Assembly: GCA_050293315.1 (NCBI GenBank)
Contig: JBNKMS010000005.1
Coordinates: 17,592-81,591, forward strand
Reading direction: 5' to 3'
Source: CBFDBF01 sp050293315
GTDB lineage: Bacteria; Pseudomonadota; Gammaproteobacteria; Chromatiales; Chromatiaceae
Length of the DNA: 64,000 nt
The notes beneath the pieces are model-generated. The model did no database searches. It was given only the letters and a program-made list of their open reading frames with translations, and had not been told where the DNA came from. Below are positions 47,918-57,601 of the stretch, in pieces. Numbering within the stretch: position 1 is the stretch's first letter; every line of letters starts with the position of its first letter. The translations under genes and the position numbers were made by a program.

Positions 47918-48043
47918 CTATTTTTTCTTTTTGGCTTTCTTCTTGATCTTCTTAGCCAATTTCTTCTTGAACTGCTTCTTCAGCTTCGCCTTCAATTTTT
48001 TCTTCAGTTTTGCCTTCTCTTTCTTATCCATTTTCTTTGCCAT
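47918..48043 (-). CDS. 41-residue lysine-rich miniprotein
   Basis: A short frame read directly from the sequence. It starts MAKKMDKKEKAKLKKK and holds 25 lysines in 41 residues, with the rest mostly Ala and Leu at regular spacing, so it would be an extremely basic helix. GAGGAG lies six nt before the ATG, an excellent ribosome site, which supports real translation. It is upstream of and on the same strand as cytochrome b561 and yceI. Binding to nucleic acid, ribosome or anionic lipid is inference from charge. Confidence 0.7.
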   Translation of the reverse strand: MAKKMDKKEKAKLKKKLKAKLKKQFKKKLAKKIKKKAKKKK

Positions 48044-48098
48044 GTCATACTCCTCATGTGGTTCCATTTACATCCCGCCGCTACATAGCGACTAAAGT

Positions 48099-48369
48099 AA
48101 CCTCTGATCAAGTCCATGGTGGCCGAGACGCTGCCTTTGCGTCTCGAGATGCAAGGCGGCTTGCGCAGCTAATGGCCTAAGTCCTTAGCAAGCGAGCCAA
48201 CATAGCAGATCAGGCGCAAAGGCGCGTCCCAAAGGGTTTGTGCCAAATGGCGCGCTCGCTGTGTTGCGGCGCTTGCCGTATAGCTATGGCATGCGGCCTG
48301 CGCGCCCCGCCTTGCGATCATCACCATTTGGACACAAACTCGGCTCATCAGCGGACTTAATCAGAGGTT
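48099..48369. repeat. 271-bp imperfect palindromic element with 17-nt terminal inverted repeats
   Basis: The ends AACCTCTGATCAAGTCC (48099-48115) and GGACTTAATCAGAGGTT (48353-48369) are inverted repeats with one mismatch. Inside, GCAAGGCGG, GCAAGCG and the pair near GTTTGTG..CCAAATGG also recur in inverted form, so most of the element folds on itself. It contains no credible gene. It looks like a MITE-type non-autonomous mobile element or a large dispersed repeat. It separates the miniprotein gene from epmA. Confidence 0.65.
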
Positions 48370-48417
48370 CCCTAAGTATAGACATATTATTTAATGTCTG
48401 TAGGTTAAAGAGAAGCT

Positions 48418-49398
48418 TCAGGCCCGCCCTATGGGAAACGCCAATACCGCGCTAATATCATCCGCACCGGTCAACAGCATTAACAGGCGATCCAACCCCA
48501 ATGCAACCCCGGAGCAATCGGGCAAGCCAGCTTGCAGGGCAGCAAGCAGATACTCATCCAGCGGGACTTCCCTTTTATCCTCTTCTGCCCGTTGCTGCAA
48601 ATCCGCAGTAAACCGCGCCCTCTGCTCCTCAGCGTCCGCCAGTTCATAAAAACCGTTGGCCAATTCAACACCATCTATATAAAGTTCAAACCGCTCTGCC
48701 ACTGGATGGTCTCCCGCCCTCACACGCGCCAGCGAGGCCTGTGATGCGGGATAATCATAGATAAATGTGATGGCATCTATACCTAATTTTGGCTCAATAG
48801 AGTGAGTGAGCAGGAGATCCAGCCAACCATCAGCATGCTGTAGCTCCAATGATTCAGCGCCAGCTATCCCTTGGGCAACAGCACAGTCACGCAACTCTGA
48901 GGGTGAACTGCGGTGCGGATCGATCCCGAGAAACTGCTGAAATATTTCAGCGTAACTCAGCTGTTCCACCTTTCGCGGGATGGGCAGCAGTGTATTTATC
49001 AGCTCCGCCACCTCCGCCATTAGTTGATGATGGTCGAAACCGGGGCGATACCACTCCAGCAGGGTGAATTCGGGATGGTGTAGCCTCCCTGCCTCGCCAT
49101 TGCGCAGCACTCGACAGATCTGGTAGATCGGCCCACTACCGGCTGCAAGCAGCCTTTTCATTGGGAATTCCGGTGAGGTGTGAAGATATAGCGGCCTTGG
49201 AATTGCCGCTCCCGGTCCAGTATAGCTGGTGACCATACTCTCCAAGGCCGGATCTGTGGCGGCACAGGACGAACAGAGCGGAGTCTCTACCTCCATCACC
49301 CCGACCCGCGAGAAAAACCCACGTATAGCGCTTAACAACTCCGCCCTGGCCCGCAAGACCTCAAGGCTCGCGCTCGGCCGCCAGGACGCCTCTACCAC
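48418..49398 (-). CDS. epmA: elongation factor P--(R)-beta-lysine ligase
   Basis: A 326-residue lysyl-tRNA synthetase paralogue (GenX/PoxA) that attaches beta-lysine to a lysine of EF-P. Class II synthetase motifs are visible: FFSRVGVMEVETP, LHTSPEFPMKRLLAAGSGPIYQICRVLRNGE, HHPEFTLLEWYRPG, and GVALGLDRLLMLLTG near the end. It lacks the tRNA anticodon domain, as expected. The GTG at 49398 shares one nucleotide with the efp stop. Confidence 0.94.
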   Translation of the reverse strand: MVEASWRPSASLEVLRARAELLSAIRGFFSRVGVMEVETPLCSSCAATDPALESMVTSYTGPGAAIPRPLYLHTSPEFPMKRLLAAGSGPIYQICRVLRNGEAGRLHHPEFTLLEWYRPGFDHHQLMAEVAELINTLLPIPRKVEQLSYAEIFQQFLGIDPHRSSPSELRDCAVAQGIAGAESLELQHADGWLDLLLTHSIEPKLGIDAITFIYDYPASQASLARVRAGDHPVAERFELYIDGVELANGFYELADAEEQRARFTADLQQRAEEDKREVPLDEYLLAALQAGLPDCSGVALGLDRLLMLLTGADDISAVLAFPIGRA

Positions 49399-49970
49399 TA
49401 CTCCTCCTTGGCGCGCGAGACGTACTCGCCAGAGCGGGTATCCACCTTTATTGATTCACCGATCTGCACAAACAGGGGCACTCGCACCACCGCTCCCGTC
49501 TCCAAGGTGGCCGGTTTACCGCCGCTGCCGGAGGTATCTCCCTTCAGGCCAGGATCAGTATCGGCAACATTCAGGATGACAAAATTTGGTGGTTCAACAC
49601 TCAGCGGGACACCACCCCAAAGGGTGACTGTACACATCCCCTGATCCTTGAGCCATTTGCTGGCCTCCCCGACCGCGTCCGCATCAGCACTATACTGCTC
49701 AAAAGAGTCTACATCCATAAAGTACCAAAACTCGCCATCCGAGTAGAGGTATTGTAGATTTAGCTCCATAACATCGGCAGCCTCGACCGACTCCCCCGAC
49801 TTAAAGGTGCGCTCGATCACGCGCCTGGTCTTGAGATTGCGGATCTTTACCCGGTTGAATGCCTGACCTTTACCCGGCTTCACAAACTCGTTTTCGATGA
49901 TTGAGCAGGGATCACCGTCCAACATTATTTTGAGACCGCCCTTGAACTCATTGGTACTATAGCTTGCCAT
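49398..49970 (-). CDS. efp: translation elongation factor P
   Basis: A 190-residue EF-P that relieves ribosome stalling at polyproline. Start [19 protein letters not shown], the modification loop [13 protein letters not shown] with the target Lys near position 34, and the C-terminal OB domain with [22 protein letters not shown] are typical. I use the ATG at 49970 with GAGGGTGAT before it. The gene overlaps epmA, so substrate and ligase are coupled. Confidence 0.96.
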   Translation of the reverse strand: MASYSTNEFKGGLKIMLDGDPCSIIENEFVKPGKGQAFNRVKIRNLKTRRVIERTFKSGESVEAADVMELNLQYLYSDGEFWYFMDVDSFEQYSADADAVGEASKWLKDQGMCTVTLWGGVPLSVEPPNFVILNVADTDPGLKGDTSGSGGKPATLETGAVVRVPLFVQIGESIKVDTRSGEYVSRAKEE

Positions 49971-49992
49971 ATCACCCTCGGAGAGCACTGAA

Positions 49993-50997
49993 TTGAAGCT
50001 GCGTATAATAACCCGAACTGAGCAACGATGGCAGCACTCCCTGGCAAACTCCTTTACCCAGGTGGAGGATCTGCTTGATTACCTGCAGCTTGATCCATCT
50101 CTCTATCAGGATCTGTCCCCAGCCAACCGGCAGTTCGGCCTACTGCTGCCGCGTGAGTTCGCCGCTCTGATAGAGCGGGGCAACCCTCATGACCCCATAT
50201 TGCTACAGGTGCTGCCTCAGGCAGCCGAAATGGAGAGCGCAGCAGGGTTCTCCCAGGATCCGCTGGACGAGCACTCCGCATGTTTGCAACCAGGACTGCT
50301 CCAAAAGTATGCAGGACGCGTGCTCTGGATCACTACAGCCGCCTGCGCTATCCACTGCCGCTACTGCTTCCGTCGTCATTTCCCCTACACTGCGCCAGCA
50401 GATAATCTCAATGGATGGGGCCGCGCCTTGCAACAAGTCCGCTCCGATAACAGTATCTGTGAGTTCATCCTAAGTGGCGGTGATCCACTGATGCTCGCTG
50501 ATGATAGCTTGACACAGATGGTTGAGGATCTGGAGAAAATACCCCACCTCCAACGCCTGCGCATTCATAGTCGCCTGCCGCTCATCCTACCCCAGCGCAT
50601 AACTTCCGGGCTGGTAGAGATCCTTGCCAATACCAGGCTCCAGACCCTACTGGTTACCCACTGCAACCATGCCCAGGAGATATCCCCTGAGGTCGCCCCG
50701 GCCATGGGTAGACTCAAGGCGGCTGGGGTCACCATTCTGAATCAGGCAGTATTACTGCGCGGGGTCAACGACTCGACCTCGACTCTCTGCGACCTGAGCG
50801 ACGCCCTGTTTGACGCTAATATCATGCCCTATTATCTCCACCTCCTGGACCGTGTGGCCGGAGCCACCCACTTTGCACTGCCTCTTGAAAGGGCACGGGA
50901 GCTACAGCGGTCGCTATGGGAGCATCTTCCTGGATACCTGGTACCAAGGGTTGTTTATGAGCAGGCCGGGGCCAAATCCAAGCTTCCACTTATCTAA
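49993..50997 (+). CDS. epmB: EF-P beta-lysylation protein EpmB (lysine 2,3-aminomutase-like)
   Basis: A 334-residue radical SAM enzyme that makes (R)-beta-lysine for EF-P. The Fe-S/SAM motif [15 protein letters not shown] is at about residue 116; PLP and lysine segments [13 protein letters not shown] and [12 protein letters not shown] follow. The first codon appears to be TTG at 49993, with GGAG about ten nt upstream. It is divergent from efp with only 22 nt between start codons, closer than usual. Together with epmA and efp it completes the beta-lysylation pathway; an epmC hydroxylase is not seen. Confidence 0.94.
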   Translation: MKLRIITRTEQRWQHSLANSFTQVEDLLDYLQLDPSLYQDLSPANRQFGLLLPREFAALIERGNPHDPILLQVLPQAAEMESAAGFSQDPLDEHSACLQPGLLQKYAGRVLWITTAACAIHCRYCFRRHFPYTAPADNLNGWGRALQQVRSDNSICEFILSGGDPLMLADDSLTQMVEDLEKIPHLQRLRIHSRLPLILPQRITSGLVEILANTRLQTLLVTHCNHAQEISPEVAPAMGRLKAAGVTILNQAVLLRGVNDSTSTLCDLSDALFDANIMPYYLHLLDRVAGATHFALPLERARELQRSLWEHLPGYLVPRVVYEQAGAKSKLPLI

Positions 50998-51296
50998 CTT
51001 TTCCTGGGCAAACCGCCATAGCCGTACAATCTCAACAGACATCGGTAATTTAGAATCTATCAAAAAAGGGCATCTTGTCAGGTTTTTTATGCCTATTGGA
51101 CAGAATTGCTTTGCAATACAGCCATATAAGTATTAAAACTCTAAATATAGTTAATAAGCATATGATCATCTTGGATCGATCAAGTGGTGCAACGAGATAT
51201 CTCTGACCTATATCCGGATTGCAGAAAACCACCAGCTGTTGATAAAATTTTGCAGGGCTAGCCCCCTAAGGAACAAAAGGAATAAGGACTACGGCC
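50998..51296. other. intergenic region before the FimW-like gene
   Basis: A 299-nt AT-rich gap with no gene I can support. It ends with AAGGAATAAGGACT before the ATG at 51297, a good ribosome site. No strong promoter, hairpin or repeat was found by eye. Confidence 0.4.
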
Positions 51297-53030
51297 ATGG
51301 AGATCGACCATCTACTCAAACTGACGACTCCAGAGCCCAAATTGGGCTCAGGCAACCCTCGTCTGCTTGACCCTAAAGAGATGAAGGAGTGGATCTCTAC
51401 GCTGCCGATGGCCAACATCGGCGAGACCTCAAAGCAGATATTCAAGGCACTGGTCGAATTCAATCGATTAAACGAGACAAGCATTGATCGAGCCACCACA
51501 ATCGATCTCTTCCGCCAACCGGTTGACTACATTACTGAAAACCTAAAGAAGTATTACATCGATCTACCATTCCCACTTTCAGCTAAAAACCAGAAGATTG
51601 CTGTGCTCTGTCGAGAGCTTCAGGTAGAGCTGGCCAATGGCTTCAAGATCATCATCAACAGCATGCTTTATAGCAGCAAAAACAAGCTCGATAACAAACT
51701 GCTGGTAATAGCCATACACCAGGCGATACTCTATCTCTCTCGCGTGCTCTACTACTCTGCGGTTGTATATAACTCACCGCCTGCCAACACATGGAGGGAG
51801 ATATACCAACTGTTTCTCTATGCCGACCGACAAGATCTGGCCGATATCAAAGTCATAGAGACCAGTGGAGATAAAGACGTCACCTCTACCATAAGGGAGG
51901 TCTATAAACGCGTCATTCTAATTGGCATATCATCACCATACAGCCTACGACAACGGGAATTCGAATACCTATATGATAGGGTTGCGCAGTGGGCCCCTTA
52001 TCTTGAGCTGGCAACCGTATCACATCATAAGGATACGGCTACCATCTTCGTAGCAGAGCGAAACTCCGATAGACCACCATGCCACGCCTACCTGCATACT
52101 GGAACGGAAGCAAGGCGGTACCAAACAATCGATACCAGCAGACTGGTCTCACACCTACAGAAAGAACTAAAACAACTTGTGGACTCTGACAAACAGCGCG
52201 GGACTGAAACCACAAAAGAGCAGCTATCCAAACCGCTATTGAGAAAACTTATTCAGTCGCTTGGATCTACTCCCAATAGGCAGTTTACTCGCACCTCTCT
52301 AAACTTTGAGTTGGATACAGCCATTGGGCTCTCCTCCATCTACTCCCTTATCCAACAGCGCTCAGCCAAGCCCGAGGAGAAGAAAGTCGTAAACAATAGT
52401 AAACCCAGAGCCCGTTCATTGGTCTACCCAAGGATTGGGGATGAGCTAGAGCTATCTATCGCCCCTCTCGATCAACCCTATGAATATGCCTTGGTAAATT
52501 TGGATGAAGCCGAAGGAATATGGCTACAGGACGAGATAAAAAAGCCCGCCCCCAAAGAACCGCAAGATGAAAACCAGAATATTTTCTCTTGCAAGACATT
52601 CAATGAGAGCGCCGGCGGCTATTGCCTCACCTGGACTGGTGACAAGGTTCCGCATATTCGAGTAGGGGAACTCATAGGCATTCAATCATCCCGCAATCCT
52701 TCCAAATTCAGTGTCGGTGTAACTCGGTGGATGAAAAGCATGCCTACTGTGGGATTACAGGTCGGCATTGAAATGATAGCCCTAAATACAAAAACCGCCT
52801 CTGTTCAGCATCTAAACAGTCCCAATGGGAAAAACCACAATACCGAAGCATTATTACTGCCAGGACAGACTGTTTCTGAGCAGCCAAATAGCCTAATAGT
52901 CCACGCCCTCCCATACCGCGTAAATGATACGGTATTAATAGAGCGAAAACAGGCAAAGAGAGAGGTCCGGCTTACTCGATTGCTGGAATCCACCGGGGCC
53001 TTTTCTCGCTTCCAGTATACTCGCCTGTAG
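51297..53030 (+). CDS. PilZ-like c-di-GMP receptor, FimW-like
   Basis: A 577-residue soluble protein. Most of the length is helical with no known domain that I can name. Near residue 436 is NESAGG, matching the second PilZ motif (D/N)xSxxG, in a context GGYCLTW and followed by GVTRWM, as in PilZ proteins of this type. An RxxxR first motif is less clear (Arg-rich RARS segment near 375). It sits directly before a FimX-like gene; in Pseudomonas aeruginosa PA4958 (FimW) and PA4959 (FimX) are adjacent, so I infer a FimW-type role in surface-induced pilus assembly. The name rests on synteny. Confidence 0.65.
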   Translation: MEIDHLLKLTTPEPKLGSGNPRLLDPKEMKEWISTLPMANIGETSKQIFKALVEFNRLNETSIDRATTIDLFRQPVDYITENLKKYYIDLPFPLSAKNQKIAVLCRELQVELANGFKIIINSMLYSSKNKLDNKLLVIAIHQAILYLSRVLYYSAVVYNSPPANTWREIYQLFLYADRQDLADIKVIETSGDKDVTSTIREVYKRVILIGISSPYSLRQREFEYLYDRVAQWAPYLELATVSHHKDTATIFVAERNSDRPPCHAYLHTGTEARRYQTIDTSRLVSHLQKELKQLVDSDKQRGTETTKEQLSKPLLRKLIQSLGSTPNRQFTRTSLNFELDTAIGLSSIYSLIQQRSAKPEEKKVVNNSKPRARSLVYPRIGDELELSIAPLDQPYEYALVNLDEAEGIWLQDEIKKPAPKEPQDENQNIFSCKTFNESAGGYCLTWTGDKVPHIRVGELIGIQSSRNPSKFSVGVTRWMKSMPTVGLQVGIEMIALNTKTASVQHLNSPNGKNHNTEALLLPGQTVSEQPNSLIVHALPYRVNDTVLIERKQAKREVRLTRLLESTGAFSRFQYTRL

Positions 53031-53175
53031 CCGACAAGAGGCCCGCTTGAAAAAATAGCGAAAAGCAGCGCAGAATAGCTGTGTCGAATGTAAATTCTGG
53101 TATAATTTGAGACACTGTGGTAGTTGTTATATATCGACTAAATACCACATCAGCAAGAGGCTATCTGCAGCAACC

Positions 53176-55275
53176 ATGAACGGCGCACTCCCAGAATCCG
53201 CAATAGAATTCTTGGTTATTGACGATTCCCCTAATGATACTGAATCCCGTATCAGCGCTCTTCGCAATGCCGGTATGGCCGCACACTATGCGCGAGTAGA
53301 TAAAGAAGAGGAGTTGGTTGAAGCCCTGGCCAATTCCACTGTTGACCTGATCCTCTACTCCATGGATGCTGAGATCATGGATCCAGAGCATGTCATCGCG
53401 CTATGCCGCAAGGCGACCGCTGAAACACCTCTTATTATGCTCTATTCTGATACCAAAAATTCAGAGCAACTATTAGAGGCTATGCAGAATGGGGCCTGTG
53501 ATGTCGTTTTGAAAGATGACATAAATCATCTGCGGCTGGTCATTAATAGGGAGTACGGCAGCCTGCAGGTACGACGAGAGTTACAAAAACTCAAATTCCG
53601 CCTGCAGGAGATGGAAGATCAATGCAATACCCTGGTTGAAAACTCAAGGGATGCAATCGCCTATGTGCATGAGGGTATGTACATCAATGCCAACCAGGTC
53701 TACCTAGATATGTTCGGATATATGGCAATGGACGACCTTGAGGGTATGCCAATTCTTGACATGGTCAGCCCTAAAGACATTGATGTATTCAAAAAATTTC
53801 TACGCTCCATAGATGAATCCAAGGAGCCGGCAACCCTTGAAATACGCTGCCAGAATATTGATGGCGAGGAATTCTCAGCCAAACTGGAGACCTGTGCAGC
53901 CAGCATAGACGGTGAACCCTGCACCCAAATCATTATCCGGGATCAGTCCATGGATAAGGAGCTGGAGCAAAAGATCAGCCTGCTGAACAAACAGGACACC
54001 CACACCGGTCTTGCCAACCGTCCACACTTCATCCAAAAACTGGATGAGATAACCTCCAATGAGGGCGAAACAAAACCATCAGGCTCACTTATTTATCTCC
54101 TGCTGGATAATTTTCAGAAACTGCGCACCCAGATCGGGATTGGATCCAGTGACTCGATACTGCTGGAGATCGCCAAAATACTTAAAGGCATCATTGCTGA
54201 GAATGACACACTGGCAAGATTTGGTGACCATACATTTGTGATCCTGAGCCACCATAATAAACCTAACAATGCTGAGGCATTTGCAGAGAAGCTGCGGAAG
54301 GCTATAGCTAAACACAGTTATTCCGAGCTGTTACCAGATAACCATAACATAACCTGCAGCATTGGTATCAGCTATCTATCTCAAACAACTGATGACAGCC
54401 ACGAACTTATCAACCAGGCCTTTAATGCATGTGAGCTGGTGCGTAACGAGGGTGGCAACGGGGTCGCCTCATACAGCGAGGCCGCAGCAGAACCAGAGCA
54501 GAGCGAGGAGAGTGCTGAGGATAATGAAACGAAAGAACTGATCGAAAACGCCTTAAAAAATGATCGGTTTCGCCTACTTTATCAGCCCATTGTAAGTCTG
54601 CGAGGAGATACCAGAGAGAATTATGCCGTACTTCTAAGACTGCTGGATGAGAATGATGAAGAGATACTGCCAGGAAGCTTTCTCAGCCAGGCAGAGCAAG
54701 TATCACTAATGGCCAATATAGACCGCTGGGTTATTGAACATGCGATAAAAGAGTTAGTAAAACAGCGGGAACTGGGACACAAAGTTAAATTTTTCATCAA
54801 TATATCAGCTGCTGGTATCGCAGATGAATCGCTATTACTATGGATTTGCGACTGCTTGCGAGAGAACGACGCAAAGGGAGCATGGGTAACGTTTCAGATG
54901 CGTGATCGTGACCTCCGCGCTCATACCCAGGCTGCCAAGAAACTGGCTGATGGATTGAGCAAAATACGTTGTCAACTAGCTATAGATCAATTTGGCCTAA
55001 ACCCCAAGGCTGAGACCATACTTAAGCATCTGCCGATAGATTACATAAAGATTGACAACTCTTTTACTCATGGATTGGCTAACAGTGAAGAGGCGCAAGA
55101 CAAGCTTCATGAAATAAACGAAATTGCCCAGGCCCATGATGTTAAGAGCATCGCTATGGCAGTTGAAGACGCCAACAGCCTGGCCGTCCTATGGACAGTT
55201 GGCATAAATTACATCCAGGGGCATTTCCTGCAGAGGCCATCAAGAAATATCACCTACGACTTTAACTCCATGTAG
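53176..55275 (+). CDS. fimX: FimX-like degenerate REC-PAS-GGDEF-EAL protein
   Basis: About 699 residues. Domains in order are a REC-like domain (about 12-130) whose phosphorylation-site position reads LILYSMD rather than an Asp, a PAS domain (about 150-260), a GGDEF-like domain with RFGDHTFVIL in place of GGDEF, and an EAL-like domain with AVLLRLL in place of EALLRW. FimX of Pseudomonas has the same layout and uses its inactive EAL domain to bind c-di-GMP and control type IV pili. I choose the ATG at 53176; a TTG at 53107 is open. It follows the PilZ-like gene, as in Pseudomonas. Confidence 0.85.
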   Translation: MNGALPESAIEFLVIDDSPNDTESRISALRNAGMAAHYARVDKEEELVEALANSTVDLILYSMDAEIMDPEHVIALCRKATAETPLIMLYSDTKNSEQLLEAMQNGACDVVLKDDINHLRLVINREYGSLQVRRELQKLKFRLQEMEDQCNTLVENSRDAIAYVHEGMYINANQVYLDMFGYMAMDDLEGMPILDMVSPKDIDVFKKFLRSIDESKEPATLEIRCQNIDGEEFSAKLETCAASIDGEPCTQIIIRDQSMDKELEQKISLLNKQDTHTGLANRPHFIQKLDEITSNEGETKPSGSLIYLLLDNFQKLRTQIGIGSSDSILLEIAKILKGIIAENDTLARFGDHTFVILSHHNKPNNAEAFAEKLRKAIAKHSYSELLPDNHNITCSIGISYLSQTTDDSHELINQAFNACELVRNEGGNGVASYSEAAAEPEQSEESAEDNETKELIENALKNDRFRLLYQPIVSLRGDTRENYAVLLRLLDENDEEILPGSFLSQAEQVSLMANIDRWVIEHAIKELVKQRELGHKVKFFINISAAGIADESLLLWICDCLRENDAKGAWVTFQMRDRDLRAHTQAAKKLADGLSKIRCQLAIDQFGLNPKAETILKHLPIDYIKIDNSFTHGLANSEEAQDKLHEINEIAQAHDVKSIAMAVEDANSLAVLWTVGINYIQGHFLQRPSRNITYDFNSM

Positions 55276-55276
55276 G

Positions 55277-56191
55277 CTATTGGTTGGCCACCCCATGAGG
55301 CACATGCCCTGTTGGCACATGTTGCCTCGCCTTATCACAATGACCAGTCTGATCATCAAAAAAGATATCTGCACCAAAAGAGCGAAGAAAATCACTCTTA
55401 TCCATACCGCCAAGAAAAAAAGCCTCATCTATACGAATATTCCAGGCCCGCAAGGTACGAATAACCCTCTCGTGCGCAGGTGCTGAGCGCGCTGTAACTA
55501 ATGCGGTTCTTATTGGCAAGGAACCTGCTGGAGCTGCCACCTGCAAGCGGTGCAGGACCGAAAGAAATTCCTTAAACGGACCCCCTGAAAGAGGTTTGCG
55601 TGCAGCAGCCTTCTCGCTCTTGGTAAACGCATCAAGCCCCTCAGCCTTAAACACTCGCTCTGCCTCATCCGAGAAAATTACAGCATCGCCATCGAATGCT
55701 ATTCGCAACTGGGTGCCTGATCCAGATGGGTGTGTGCTGCCTGATTTAGAGGGTAATATTGTCGCAGCCGCGATACCTGCTCCCAGGGCCTGCGCCACAT
55801 CCCCTTGATCGGCGGATAGAAATAGATGGGCTCCCATAGAAGAGACATACCTATAGGGACTTACCCCTCCACAAAAGGCTGCTCGAATAATATCTAGTTT
55901 ATGGTGGGCAATAGAGTTAAATATGCGTAAACCGGTATCCGCGCTGTTCCTGGAGAGCAGGATAACCTCCACCGAGGCAGAACCAGCATAAATGCCATTC
56001 AAGGCCAGAATCTTCTGCACCAATGTGAATGCAACACCTGGTTCTAGCGGGTCATCTTCATGCTCGATCTGATACTTACAGTAAGCATCAACCCCCTCAG
56101 CCTCGAATACGGCATGCGAATCATCCAGGTCAAACAGCGCCCGGGATGAGATAGCTACTACTAGTTTGGATGGCTCTCTCGTATCAGTCAT
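55277..56191 (-). CDS. 5'-nucleotidase (cytosolic NT5C1-like family)
   Basis: A 304-residue enzyme that dephosphorylates nucleoside 5'-monophosphates. Recognised features are LVVAISSRALFDLDDSHAVFEAEGVDAY with the nucleophile-region Asp, VEVILLSRNSADTGLRIFNSI, LRIAFDGDAVIFSDEAERVF and FFLGGMDKSDFLRSFGADIFFDDQ. The length and repeat of two half-motifs fit the family. It is convergent with fimX, separated by 1 nt. Confidence 0.92.
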   Translation of the reverse strand: MTDTREPSKLVVAISSRALFDLDDSHAVFEAEGVDAYCKYQIEHEDDPLEPGVAFTLVQKILALNGIYAGSASVEVILLSRNSADTGLRIFNSIAHHKLDIIRAAFCGGVSPYRYVSSMGAHLFLSADQGDVAQALGAGIAAATILPSKSGSTHPSGSGTQLRIAFDGDAVIFSDEAERVFKAEGLDAFTKSEKAAARKPLSGGPFKEFLSVLHRLQVAAPAGSLPIRTALVTARSAPAHERVIRTLRAWNIRIDEAFFLGGMDKSDFLRSFGADIFFDDQTGHCDKARQHVPTGHVPHGVANQ

Positions 56192-56258
56192 TGGAAGGCG
56201 ATATGCACAGACTAAACTATAGAGTTCAGATTCTATTGCCTCTACACATCTGTTGCAA

Positions 56259-57470
56259 TCATGATGACTCGTTATTTATAAGATCGGGAGTAAATAACCG
56301 ATAACAGTTTTTTCCATGCTGCTTACAATAGTCTCTGGCCTTACTTACCTCATAGTGCATCTGCTCGAGCAAATCACCTGGCTGCGCGCCATTGCCATTA
56401 TCCAAAATAGCTATGCCAATACTGGCTGTGATACCTGCGGCATTATCATCCCCCTCCAAGGGTATTGTGGCCAACCGTCTTTGAATGCGCTCAGCAAACT
56501 CATTAGCACCCTCAGGGCCTGTATTCGGAAGAAGCAGCACAAACCCGTCGCCACCGAGCCGCGCCAACATATCACCGGTACGCACCTCCCCGCGCAACTC
56601 TTCGGCAATCAGACGCAATGTCCGATCTCCTGCTGCATGTCCGCGCTTGTCATTAATAGCCCTAAGATTATCTACATCCACCAACATCATAGTTAATTGC
56701 AGTTCTGCGCGTAGCGCATTCGCCAATAGCGGCACCCCCTCTGTAAAAAAGTGATGCCTATTGTACAACGCAGTAAGATCATCATATCTTGATGATGACC
56801 ACTCCTTTTGATAACCAGCCTCAGATATTTTTTGCGCCTCCCGCAATTCACTGGTGCGTTGTTGTACTATATCTTCTAAGGAGTGCACCAAGCGATGACT
56901 GGCCAAAACCTGACCAAGAATGTTGCTAAATAGGACCAACATGTGCTGCTGCCAGGACTCAAAAAAATCAGGCTGGTGGTGAGATACGTTTAACACCCCT
57001 AACATCTTGCCATCAAAACTGATGGGGGCTGATATAAGTGAGCCTTTCCCATGAAAGATACTCTTGGATTCAAAAGGTTTAAACCATTTATCTGTACTGC
57101 AGTCACGACAATACTGTATCTTGCCATCACGACAAGCGATCCCCATAATCCCCTCTCCGACTTTAAATCTCATACTTTCTGCCGGATGTTGACTAGCTTC
57201 TACCTGGAGCGACCTAAATTGCTCATCAAGGCCAGCCCCAACCGCACAGAATAGAGTGTCATCACGCAATAGGAAGATTGAACAATAGCTAAGATCATAA
57301 TGCTCCATAAGCGCCTTTAGGGCACGGTACAGCAACTCTCTCTCTGTGATTTTCTCAAGATTGAATTGGGACAGCCTATGAACCGCAGAAAGGGAATCAA
57401 GCAGCAAAACGAAACGTTCCTGCAAACTAATCTTGGCCATACTGCCGTATTTTGATGGGCCGTCACTCAT
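56259..57470 (-). CDS. GAF-GGDEF protein with altered catalytic motif
   Basis: A 403-residue protein: N-terminal GAF domain (about 50-190), coiled coil near 200-220, then a GGDEF domain whose motif reads RLGGDGFVLLLPN. The glutamate of GGDEF is replaced by Gly, which should weaken or abolish cyclase activity unless compensated. The rest (MLVDVDNLRAINDKRGHAAGDRTL) is well conserved. No membrane helix. It could act as a c-di-GMP or GTP sensor. It is upstream of the 5'-nucleotidase gene on the same strand. Confidence 0.86.
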   Translation of the reverse strand: MSDGPSKYGSMAKISLQERFVLLLDSLSAVHRLSQFNLEKITERELLYRALKALMEHYDLSYCSIFLLRDDTLFCAVGAGLDEQFRSLQVEASQHPAESMRFKVGEGIMGIACRDGKIQYCRDCSTDKWFKPFESKSIFHGKGSLISAPISFDGKMLGVLNVSHHQPDFFESWQQHMLVLFSNILGQVLASHRLVHSLEDIVQQRTSELREAQKISEAGYQKEWSSSRYDDLTALYNRHHFFTEGVPLLANALRAELQLTMMLVDVDNLRAINDKRGHAAGDRTLRLIAEELRGEVRTGDMLARLGGDGFVLLLPNTGPEGANEFAERIQRRLATIPLEGDDNAAGITASIGIAILDNGNGAQPGDLLEQMHYEVSKARDYCKQHGKNCYRLFTPDLINNESS

Positions 57471-57601
57471 CTAAAACCTATAATCTATTGCGAACACAAC
57501 AAACCTCTTTCCACAATATCCTTATCCGTGGTGCAAAGCACACGTATGTGCTCAATCAACAATGCTTCACCAAATCCAAACCACTACACAACCACCTATA
57601 G

